Assembly: GCA_948146395.1 (NCBI GenBank)
Contig: OX411543.1
Location: 71,848,948-71,912,947 of the forward strand
Origin: Fragum whitleyi
Lineage: Eukaryota; Mollusca; Bivalvia; Cardiida; Cardiidae
Direction of reading: 5' to 3'
DNA: 64,000 nt
Shown here piece after piece: positions 10,251 through 19,228 of the stretch (positions are counted from its first letter, which is position 1; each line of letters begins with the position of its first letter). The translations under genes were made by a program, and so were the position numbers. Under the pieces are notes generated by a model. It did no database searches. It was not told where the DNA came from and was given only the letters and a program-made list of their open reading frames with translations.

Positions 10251-11621
10251 CTTTAGTACAAAAATTAGGCATTTTAGGACAAAGTTTCTGTTGGAAAGTG
10301 AGAAGAATCTTGTTACAAGCATTTTTTCTTTTCTAATAATTTTATAACCTGACTTTTCTCTGCCATTGCATTACCTTTAACTGTCTTTTGTGATTTGAAT
10401 AATTTTTCTAGAATTTCAACAAATAACACTTAGATATGTAGTATGTCATGGCCGCTTTAAGTGTGTTGCCTGAAAAGCAACATCTTATTAATGATAAGCA
10501 TGATGATTGGATTGACTATAGATATCTATTGTTTTCTTGCTTATGTATTTTCCTTTGTAAAAGTATAAATGAAGAAGCCCCCTTCCTTCTCAGTAATAAT
10601 CACATGGGTAGAATTCGAAATTTTATTTTGTCTTGTAATATAAGAAGAATCCCAAAGGAAAGAGGTTTCACCTAACCGACCCTTCCACCTAAATTGCTCC
10701 CTATGCGTCTGAATTTGGAGGGTTGGTGGTTTCATGAAAAAGCAAAGTGGCCAAAAATGCCTGGATACACATATTTTATATTACCTTTTCCAATTTTTCT
10801 AATGTTAAACGAATATTCTATCATATTCTTACAACTATATTTAATGTAGGTGTGTGTTTTTTTGTTCATTTCAAAATAGAAATTAAATTTCGCTGAATAA
10901 AAGAGTATTTTATCGAGAACGTTTTTTCCTGCAAATTCGTCTTGTAAATGTTACTTATCAAATATTTTACAATTCTTTGTATTCAATGAATCATGTACAC
11001 CAACTCACTAACATTGAAGGTCATCATTCAGCTTCTTATCGTCCTTTTCTTGGCTTTTTTTTGCTAGAAAAAAAATGGTATTTTCAAAAATCCCAATTAT
11101 CTCCGAAATGGAAAGCTATGCTGATTTTTTTTGTCGAATTATCGTAAAGGTACACTTTACGAAATATATTTATTTAATAAAGATTGGAACAAGCGCCTGA
11201 TGGTGTTGGGATACCTTTAATATGGTCTGGAAGTTATTTTCAACCAATCGAAACAACAATCCTGATTGGCTGAAATTAACTTCCGACAAAAATTTAACCA
11301 ATGCATTATCCTCGGAGATTACTCAAAGGTGGTCACTAGTTGAAATCTTTAGAAGTATTTGTGATATAAGCTCAAATTAGTTATTCAAATCAGACAGAAT
11401 TTGGTATTCGTCATAATTTGTGTCCGCATCCTTGGTTTATAGGCTACTTCGAGCCTGCTCATGACGTTGCCAGTCCTATGTTTCGTGTATATATTGTTCA
11501 TATCATGACGTTGCCAGTTTCTATGTAAGGAGGGGCATTGGAAAAGACACTTCATTTCTAGCAATTCCATAAGACAGCCATTTAGCAGACCGGACAATCA
11601 CATAGTGATTTAGGAATTTTC
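10251..11621. other. Intergenic stretch with one hairpin
   Basis: No gene recognised. Arms at 11229-11249 and 11264-11284 (GGAAGTTATTTTCA and inverse, ending in CCAATC / GATTGG) form a hairpin with a ~14-nt loop. CATGACGTTGCCAGT is repeated directly at about 11459 and 11505. The rest is AT-rich. Confidence 0.4.
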
Positions 11622-11925
11622 TCTAGCCCGATTAGCTCAGTTGGTAGAGCACCGGACTTCAGAACCATTGGAGTTCGGCGGCGTGGGTTCGATTCCCGGG
11701 TTGGTACACTAATAAAAACTAATTGTCTTTCGGATGAGACGTTAAACCGAGGCCCCGTGAGACGGCGCTTTACACCGAGCACGTTAAAGAACCATGGCGG
11801 ATCTCAGCAGTAGTTTCGTCATGTATCCTTGCACTATCCCCCGTAACAACTAATCATCTTCTGGGGGCGTCGCTCATATGGGCATGTGCTACGGTAGCGA
11901 CGATAAATAAACGGAAATACACAAT
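11622..11925 (+). mobile_element. tRNA-derived SINE, family S2
   Basis: The head has a near-consensus A box (TAGCTCAGTTGGTAGAGC) and B box (GGGTTCGATTCCC), but the anticodon region is expanded and unpaired, so it is a SINE head rather than a tRNA gene. The body carries TTTCGGATGAGACGTTAAAC and GCACGTTAAAGAACC. From memory, this wording recurs in SINE-like repeats of distant invertebrates. It ends near a GATAAATAAACGG tail. The family differs from the S1 copies at 8.9, 29.4 and 53.9 kb. Confidence 0.65.
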
Positions 11926-12065
11926 ACACTCTAATTGTGAACCAATGCTGAAAGTCTGTAGCTATGTATTGAGCGTATAGTGTGATCAAACTGTGGGAAT
12001 GCACAGGCTGATCTAAGTATTAACGTTGCGTACGATTGAAAAGTTCGTAAATGTCTCGCACAGGA

Positions 12066-12222
12066 TTTTCTCTTCACTGAACGTAGGCCAGCGGGGCTAT
12101 TGTCATGGCCTGCGTCCTTTTGTTTATTAACTTTAAACATTTTCTCATCTGAAATAACTAGCTTATATTCAACCAAATTTCACAAGAATGATGTTTGGGA
12201 CATGCTCTTTCAGATTCCTGTG
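12066..12222 (+). repeat. Partial head of a tandem-core element
   Basis: GGCCAGCGGGGCTATTGTCAT, CTGCGTCC, a TTTAAACATTTTCTC block and CAACCAAATTTCACAAGAAT match the head region of the 1.6-kb and 35.6-kb elements. The sequence is cut off at 12222, where the MITE-6a copy begins, so the MITE probably inserted into it. Confidence 0.5.
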
Positions 12223-12452
12223 GTAAACTCTTTGCTGTTTTATCCCTGCTTTCTACGTGCCTGTGATTTTATGATTGAGAAAACATTGTGAAAAAAGAAG
12301 AAATTGCTTCTGACAAGCAATTTCTTCTTTTTCCACACTATTTTCTACCCTACTGAATGCTTATTTTTCAAATAAAGCTACTTTAAATTTTCTTCTGCAA
12401 AACCTTTGAATTTGGACAGGTCCAAAAAATTTGTAAAACAGGAAAGAGTTTA
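12223..12452. mobile_element. MITE-6a with strong internal hairpin, copy 1
   Basis: The ends (TAAACTCTTTGC ... GGAAAGAGTTTA) are eroded versions of the TTAACCCTTTGC ... GAAAGGGTTAG ends of the copy at 33123-33359. The interior is almost identical to that copy, including a hairpin with ~20-bp arms at 12289-12308 and 12315-12334 (AGAAGAAATTGCTTC / GCAATTTCTTCT). No coding capacity. Probably piggyBac-like by its TTAA-type ends. Confidence 0.6.
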
Positions 12453-12639
12453 TCATGATAAGCCTGATAACATGGGCACTACTGGTTGTTGAGTCAGCTA
12501 TAAATGGATCCATATAGCGAAATATGTAAGAGAAAATTACCGTCTTCTATAAAATGAAATTTTGGTTATGAATAAGTGTTGTCAGTATTGTTCTTGGATA
12601 GTCCTCCGATTTCTTCGTTTTTGGGCGATATGATGCTGT

Positions 12640-13060
12640 TATTCGGAACATCGCTCGGACTTTTCTTTAACTTGAAAAGTACCTCAGACGTAAGTGTAGT
12701 AATTTTGGGTCATTTTTAGGTAATTCGGCTCCTGGTGGTACTTCGGTTAATACTCATAAAGAAAATCACATTTTGTTAATTCTTTCCGATCGTCTTTCGA
12801 GATCTTTTGGGCATAAAATAATTTGATGACAAAACGCAGTAAGACACTGCGTTTTGTTATCAAATTATGATATGCCCTTTATTCTTCTTTAGTTGATTTT
12901 GTTTCTTAGCTGGATCGTTTATGTTTGTGACGTCATATAAACCCACGTGCGAAATGACGCGCTTTCATGGCTGCGCCCGTATTATTCCCGAGGTCTATTC
13001 CGTAGAATCGCCGAAGTTTCCCGAATGATGATGCTGCATCATGGAAAACGGGCCTTTGTA
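12640..13060 (+). repeat. Dispersed repeat carrying a hairpin and a CRE/E-box module
   Basis: 12660-12870 matches 35376-35595, and 12915-13030 matches 37655-37765. Here the two pieces are contiguous. The hairpin at 12818-12868 has 23-bp arms with one mismatch around AAGAC and contains ACAAAACGCAGT and its inverse. The second piece holds TGACGTCA, followed 10 bases later by CCCACGTG. A third copy of the module lies inverted near 26994-27050. Confidence 0.55.
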
Positions 13061-13557
13061 ATGCAACACTTGGTGTTATCACAACTTGTATATTCATTAT
13101 TATTTTTCATGAAACGTTCATAAAAAATGCTTTTTATGTGACAAATTGGGGCCTTCATACAATATTGTTCGTTTAAAAAACTTTCTACATTTAAGGAAGG
13201 ATATTTCATAAAACTTTAAAATAATGTTCTCTTTTTTCCACTACATGACCTTGCACAAGATGTGGTTGTTTGGCTATACGATGTTGTGTAATGGAAAAAG
13301 GGGCCATCAAGTAAAACTCCTCGATACCACAGCTCCTGTATCTATGATTCTTTTTAACTTTCACAGTGTTCCTCATTATGTTAAAGACACTTAAGATTTT
13401 ATGCTGTGTCATGGTGAAAAGGTCTTCATGGTGTAAAATCCCTTGTCAATACAACCTACTTTAGTGGACTTGTCTACATTTGTCGTTCACAGAATTACCC
13501 TCATTAATTCATGATGGCGTTCCCCTTTCAATGTTGTAACATGCTTTATATACAATA
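13061..13557. repeat. Degenerate ~130-240-bp repeats
   Basis: Three decayed blocks carry a GATGNTGNNTNATGGAAAANGGGCC-like core near 13025, 13280 and 13395, each followed by a cytosine-poor AACTCCT or ATACCAC region. They look like old tandem copies. No gene recognised. Confidence 0.3.
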
Positions 13558-13993
13558 CAATTAATTACATCGTGAAATAGACATTCATCTCAATCATAAC
13601 CATTCTTAATCGCTCACTCAGCGCTCCAATCATTCATTTGGAACACTCACTCAAACCATTCAAAAACGCTCAAACCCATTGGAAAACATAGAACCAACAA
13701 CGTCATTCAAAATAAATTTTGATATAGAAAAAAGCGATTTCTTTGACATAATTCAAACTATTAGCGTCGCATGGGTTCTTGAAGAAATAGGAAGCTATGT
13801 ATAGAACTTGTATGCATATTTTATTAAAGGGAGGTAATTAATATCGCAAATTTTGTTCAACTTGAACAAAATTTGTGATATTGGATTACCTCCCATTAAA
13901 TTCACTCAAAACTCGCTCCACACACTCATTCAATTTCATTCCAAAATCATTCCAAAATCATTCACCTTGTCAATTTCACGATGTTCTTAACTG
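13558..13993. mobile_element. MITE-1 copy 1
   Basis: The ends CAATTAATTACATCGTGAA and TTCACGATGTTCTTAACTG are inverted repeats. The middle holds a long hairpin (13824-13860 with 13861-13899) whose arms read TTAAAGGGAGGTAATTAATA then CAAATTTTGTTCAA, plus the inverse. The interior has recurring CATTCA / TTCATT words. About 436 bp, no coding frame. Six further copies were found in the window. Confidence 0.7.
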
Positions 13994-15671
13994 TACATAA
14001 ACCTTGGGCTTGGATGAATATCTTCTTACAAATAGATTATATCTAAGCTTCAAACATTTAATGCAATTCAATGCTGCATTTTTATAAATCTCCAAAGCCT
14101 TAAGTACCAGTGGAGCGAAACTGGCCCCCTCGTGCCTCTTGCAGTCTCAGATTAGATAATTAATGCGAAAGATGACTACAACCAGAAAGTTACAATTTAG
14201 AAGGAAAAATACAGTATTTCGGAAATAAATCTAGACCACATAAATATAGATACTGTACTGGGTGCAAAACAAAACACAAATTTTGAAATAATGTTATAAA
14301 AGAAGAAAAAAAATGTGTAACACTTAGTTTGTACTTCTGATAAACCGCCTAATATATCACTTCACGATTAGAACATAATTGTACTTTCTTTAAATACTTT
14401 ACATCCGAGCTTTTCGTCTTCATCATTTTTTTAGTCTGAAGTTTTATAATTTGTTGAGCTTTTCAGTTTGAATTATGTTTGTCTTCAGCATCGGGACCCA
14501 TAGTATTGCATACAACTGACAATTTTCTTTAAGAAGGAAATTTTAATAATCAGTGAATATTTTATCGATAAGACTCTGCCCACAGTCCAATAGCATCAAG
14601 CCTATTTCTGTTTGTGTACTTAGGGACGTGATTGACAGCTATCGGATAATCTCGGATCCTCTCACAGTGCGAGGCGTTATCTCGCGTGACCTTCCTCCTT
14701 TTACTAGACGACAAATTAGTAAAGATGTCGTCTGTGACTCAAAGATTTTCCTCAAATTGTGAACAAATTTTGATGGATTATAGTAGCTGATCATAAATTT
14801 GAAATTAATCTTTGATTCCGATATTATTGTTATTTCTACAGTGGAAAGGTTGTATTTTCAAAAGGTAACCGTGTTGTATATAGTGCTTAAAATATAAATT
14901 GTGTAAAGTTTTGGAAATTATTCTCTTCAAAAGCAAATTTAAACGGTATTTTAATTCAAGAAGCGAAATTTTCACGAAGATATAGTAACTATTTGAGCAC
15001 AGGTACACGAATGATAAATAAAAAAAGAAAGAAATACCACGCTTGCTAATTATGATTCCTGTTGATTTAATTATTTTTCTAGTTTTAAATCATTTATCCA
15101 CAAAGTTTACTATAACTTTTCACAGCTATCGCCTGATATAATACACAACGGTGCGAAACTAACATTTCTATCAACCAGATTCGAAAGTTAGATTTAGTTT
15201 TCACTACACAATCCCACGAAAAATCATCTTAATTTTTGACAAAAAAAAATAATAATAATAATATCTATCGACTTATCACACAACAAAATAAGACAAAAAA
15301 AATGCAATGGTTTCCGAGCAGTATTTGCAGAAACATAACAATGTTTCTTATTCATTTCCTTTGTTGATGGTTAGAATAATGATCAATTAATTAGGACTCA
15401 AGAATACTGAAACGATTGCATGAAATTTTTACAATATTTCACCTTATAAGATATTCAAGAGAAGCTAAGTGATATCACGAAAAGCTAAAAGACTTTCAGC
15501 TGAATGATTTTGGGTCATTTTTTGTATTATTTATATATAAATGAATAAATTATAACTGTGTTCATCAAGATTTGTACAATTTAATGAATTGTCTAATTGA
15601 GCACAAAGTATCCCTTCAAGAAATCTGTCTCATTGTGGAGAACTCTTTACGATTTTATGCTTCATTATATT
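13994..15671. other. AT-rich intergenic DNA, nothing recognised
   Basis: Inspected on both strands; only short chance open frames. GGCGTTATCTCGCGTGAC near 14669 is a small GC pocket without further support. Confidence 0.4.
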
Positions 15672-15908
15672 TGAGCCTGTGTGTGACATTTCCAACAATT
15701 TCGTAATTGCATGATGGACATAAACTAAGCAGCTTAGACAACCACACAAACCATTTAGATTACTACTGTTGGGCAGAAGAGGGGGTCTAGACCTAATCTA
15801 TCTACAGAGCCGGAGCAAAGACTCTGGAAAGACTTGCGGATGCACAGGCTGGCCAGAGGCTTTGCTTTGCGCACATGTGGAATTGTTGGAAATGTCACGC
15901 ACAGGCTC
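15672..15908. mobile_element. MITE-4 copy 1
   Basis: Terminal inverted repeats GAGCCTGTGTGTGACATTTC and GAAATGTCACGCACAGGCTC bound 237 bp. The interior resembles the 40990-41227 copy (GCACAGGCTGNCCAGA, TAGGTCT-type blocks). No protein. Confidence 0.65.
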
Positions 15909-16011
15909 ATTTAATAAAGGGGTTTGAAGACAGTGCTTTTTCAATTCGTGATGATTTGAAACTAAAAACGTAAACACACCTATGTATGATTTTTCATTGT
16001 TTATTCTGAGT

Positions 16012-16150
16012 AGCCCAGAAGTTCAGAATGACTAAACGGTGCAATCTGTTTGCAACTTATAGCCCGCTTTGCACGTAAACTTAAATGCATTTAAGCGGCG
16101 TATAATTTGCAAACAGTTAGCACCGTTTCATAATTCTGAACACAGAGCTC
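16012..16150. mobile_element. MITE-3 copy 1 (diverged)
   Basis: The left arm (GTTCAGAATGACTAAACGGT, GCAATCTGTTTGCAA, CCCGCTTTGCACGTAA) is answered on the right by TTTGCAAACAGTTAGCACC and ATTCTGAACACAG. It is a near-complete palindrome of the family seen at 16.36, 31.6 and 34.7 kb. Confidence 0.6.
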
Positions 16151-16355
16151 GCTTTATGTCTAACATAAATGAGTTCTAAAGATATTTTCTACATATTTTT
16201 ATTTGAGAAAAGCCTATGCGGGATATTAAAAAAAAATCCACATATGTGAAAAGTAAAGTCCCAAGCCAGCACGTGCATCCGCACAATCTGCCCCGAGACT
16301 TCATTATGCACTCCGTAGATAGATAAGATTTTTTCCCCTCTGAAGGCCGTTATCC

Positions 16356-16490
16356 AGCCCTACGTTCAGGCTGACCAAACGATGCAAACAGTTATCCTAT
16401 TATACCCCGCTTTGCACGTACACTTGCGTGTAAAGCGGGGTATAAATGGAAAACTGTTTGTACCATTTTCTGATCCTAAACGCAGGGCAG
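16356..16490. mobile_element. MITE-3 copy 2
   Basis: The ends read GCCCTACGTTCAGGCTGACC and CCTAAACGCAGGGC. The centre is a palindrome, TACCCCGCTTTGCACGTA...GCGTGTAAAGCGGGGTA. It lies only ~200 bp from copy 1, and both fold into cruciform-capable structures. Confidence 0.65.
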
Positions 16491-16702
16491 GAAAAATTAA
16501 CTATACTGGGTAATATAAGCTGTTTTACCAAGATTGTTCTAAATAAATAATTTAAGAGCAATCCACAATTGTAATCATCGTTGAATAAATGTAAGTAGAA
16601 AGTTAGAATTCTTTGCTTACTATTATAAATTGTTCTGATTATATCCAAAGTTGATTATGAATATTTAAATTTTGATGCGTCTTTTTTCATAGCCACAAAT
16701 CT

Positions 16703-16865
16703 ATATAGAGGATAACCGTTTGTTTTTAGAGTAAGATCGAATGGTATTTTATTTCGTGAACAACAAAAGCTATGTTTTCAAAAGTGGTAAAGAGTTAAAT
16801 ATAGCTTTTGTTGTTCACGAAATAAAAAGCCATTCGATCTTACTCTAAAAACAAACGATCATTTT
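16703..16865. mobile_element. MITE-7 long hairpin
   Basis: A ~60-bp left arm (16708-16773) and right arm (16801-16860) are nearly perfect inverted repeats. They include AACCGTTTGTTTTTAGAG, AAGATCGAATGG, TTATTTCGTGAACAACAAAA and their inverses, with a ~27-nt loop. The high arm identity suggests a recent insertion or arm homogenisation. Confidence 0.7.
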
Positions 16866-17177
16866 ATTTCATTAATGCTTAAATGAGACAAAATATGAAA
16901 ATTCTAGGTCTTATTTTCTTCAAGTTCGTCATTTTGCACTTGATTGCTATGCAACTTCCATTATGACGACACTTTTTGGGCACAGCTTAGGTGACGACAG
17001 ATAGGGTAAAATGGACGAAAGCGGGGTATATATTTTTTATTTCTCCGCCACAAGGGCGAGCTTTTTTTACAATAATAACAAAGAAGAAAAGAACAAATTT
17101 GAAGTTAAATCAGACATACAAGCATAATATCACACGCTCGCTATCTCACACAAGCAATCATACAAGCAATCATGTAT
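16866..17177. other. Spacer with one dispersed motif pair
   Basis: 17018-17065 (GCGGGGTATATATTTTTTAT, TCTCCGCCACAAGGGCGAGC) is matched in reverse at 62770-62820. Nothing else recognised. Confidence 0.4.
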
Positions 17178-17378
17178 CAGTTAATAACATCGCGTGATTT
17201 ACAAGTTAAATGATTTTGGAATGACTTTGGAATGATTTTAAATGAGAGTGTGGAGCGGGTTTTGAATGAAGCCATATCGGAGAGTTTTTGGGCCATCGGA
17301 GTGAGCGGTTTGAATGAATTTATTGAGCGCCAAGTCGGCAATCGAGGCAAATGTTAAATTCCCGATGTTACTAACTGT
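17178..17378. mobile_element. MITE-1 copy 2 (internally deleted)
   Basis: The ends CAGTTAATAACATCG and CGATGTTACTAACTG are kept. The interior, including the central hairpin, is largely lost, so the copy is ~200 bp instead of ~430-590. GAATGATTTTAAATGAGAGTG and GGAGCGGGTTTTGAATGAA match the family interior. Confidence 0.6.
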
Positions 17379-17543
17379 ATACATTTACATACACACTATA
17401 ACTAACATCGAATGACAAGCAAAATTACATACCCATACACACGCAAACACTCACAGAAAACGCATAATAATATACAAACAAAAATATACAGTTTGAACAT
17501 ACATAAGACATTCATTAACGCGTCAAAGGGCGCTGAAGTCAAA

Positions 17544-17780
17544 TTAGCCCTTATCACGCTGAATTTGGAATATTACTGCTTTTGCATGATGTTTTAGATC
17601 AAGATCAGCCTGCACACATGTGTCGACTGAGTTTCATCTATAACACCACTATTTCCTTTTAAAACTATATTCATAGATTTTACTTGACAAGAATAAGCAT
17701 TCAGTACTTTAAGCACTTTAGATGGTCCCAAATGGCTTTTTAATTATTTTTTTTTAATCTATTTAGCATGAAAAGGGTAA
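17544..17780. mobile_element. MITE-6b copy 2
   Basis: Its ends (TTAGCCCTTATCACGC ... GCATGAAAAGGGTAA) and wording (GAATTTGGAATATTACTGCTTT, CAGCCTGCACACATGTG) match the 9607-9853 element. It is 237 bp and decayed. Likely piggyBac-like and non-autonomous. Confidence 0.55.
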
Positions 17781-17983
17781 AGAATGGTCGAGTTGACTTT
17801 TTAAACGAAAATAAAAGAAACAACTATCACATTCTTAAGATTGTTGGAGAAAAGAAAAAGGCAGAAGCATCCTGATTCAACCTTGAAGCAAAATCGAAAT
17901 TCAAGGAAACTATGAGATGAAATGCCTAGGTACAGGTAAGTTATGGCTGTTTGGGAAGAGGATAATTGGGATGAGAGGGAGTG

Positions 17984-18206
17984 GGTTCTATTGAATGGAT
18001 GGGTTGGTCGGAATGGATGGGTTTGTATGGAAGGTTTTTGATGGGTGGATGGGTTGATGAGTGGATGGTTGGATGATTGGAGGGGTGGATGGATGGATGG
18101 ATGGATGGATGGGTGGGTGGATGGAATGGATGGATAGATTGATGGGTAGATGGATCGATGCATGGATGAATGAACGGATGGAAAGATGAATGGATTGATG
18201 GATTAA
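17984..18206 (-). repeat. LINE-A 3' microsatellite tail, (ATCC)n-like
   Basis: On the minus strand the LINE is followed within ~40 bases of the ORF2 stop by CCATCAATCCATTCATC and then ~200 bp of imperfect CCAT/ATCC units. CR1/L2-like LINEs characteristically end in short tandem repeats instead of poly(A). The tract probably began as such a tail and expanded. Frames reading through it (His-Pro-Ser-Ile-type repeats) are artefacts. Confidence 0.6.
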
Positions 18207-18238
18207 AGTTCATTTTCTTGTGATTATTCGAGAAGATT

Positions 18239-19228
18239 TTATATAAACTCCTCAAATTTGCACAGTATTGGTAAAATATTCTTTAATATTTCGATATTAC
18301 CCTCGGCATTTGAGTGGGTGTTATTTAGATAAGAGAATAAACCCACCATTTTATTTTGATTATCTAGTGATATAAATTCATTGTACAATTCCGTACAACA
18401 AATTAGCTTTAGATCATTAAATAATCTTACTCTTATATTTCGAGTTTCGTAACACTCAAAAACCACATGGACACAAATCGGAGAAGTGATATGCATCATA
18501 CAATTTTGGCAGAACTTTGTAAAATTGTCACTATAGAATTTTGACATAAGTCTAACACATTTTTTACATTGGATCGCCAACGATTGAGATAAAGCCGATT
18601 TACCGACTTCCCAAAGGTCACAATTAAGAAATAATGTTGATTTTATGTGCAGGAAGCTACTTATCTGTGGATCACCTTGCACCCTCGATAACCAGTTATC
18701 GTTTGCTTTTGTGGAGACTGCGTGGCGAATAATATTTTTCCACTGAATTTTGGAGGGAAACGATGTGCTTGAAATATAGTTCGTTAAATACGACTCCAGG
18801 TTGTATTTTTCAAGAACGCTGACAATATCAGGAATAAAACCACAATGTTTGGTTGATTTCTGGTGGTAAAATGATAACAAACGATAATTAAATATTTTTT
18901 TTGAAATGTGCGTGGAAACTAGGCGGCAAAGTTGACCGAGGAAAAGTAGTTTTCTATAGTCTATGTCGGACTCAATGGGTGTCACGCCTACAAGACTCAA
19001 GCAAATGTCTGTTCGAGTATATACTGGGAGATTTTGTATATACTTTATGCAGAATCTATGAGATTTTTCAATTTGAAGTATATTTGATTTATTTAGAGAG
19101 GACCACAACTCACAGCCATAAAGGGCTCTAGGGAGAACTATTGACTTGTAGATTTTAACAGATGTAGAGGGTTGCAAACCATTTTCATGAATTCCTACAT
19201 TGATCAATCCTAATAAAGTACTTTTTAG
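18239..19228 (-). pseudogene. LINE-A ORF2 C-terminal part, beyond an in-frame stop
   Basis: This is the continuation of ORF2 in the same reading frame after a single TAA at 19229-19231. It gives ~329 further codons to the stop at 18239. The first half carries wording typical of the region after RT in this LINE group (a PRALYGCELW-like block near the start). About two thirds in, there is a cysteine/histidine cluster of the form C-x2-C-x10-H-x4-C, the usual C-terminal zinc-knuckle-like motif of such ORF2 proteins. No start codon of its own is credible. If the stop is real the protein loses this segment; if it is a single-base assembly error or polymorphism, ORF2 is intact. Confidence 0.75.

Noticed and set aside
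11622..11707. Functional tRNA gene
   Set aside because: The anticodon region is expanded and unpaired, and SINE body sequence follows.
17801..18255. Minus-strand open frames of His-Pro-Ser-Ile repeats
   Set aside because: They translate the ATCC microsatellite at the LINE-A tail; no independent coding signal.
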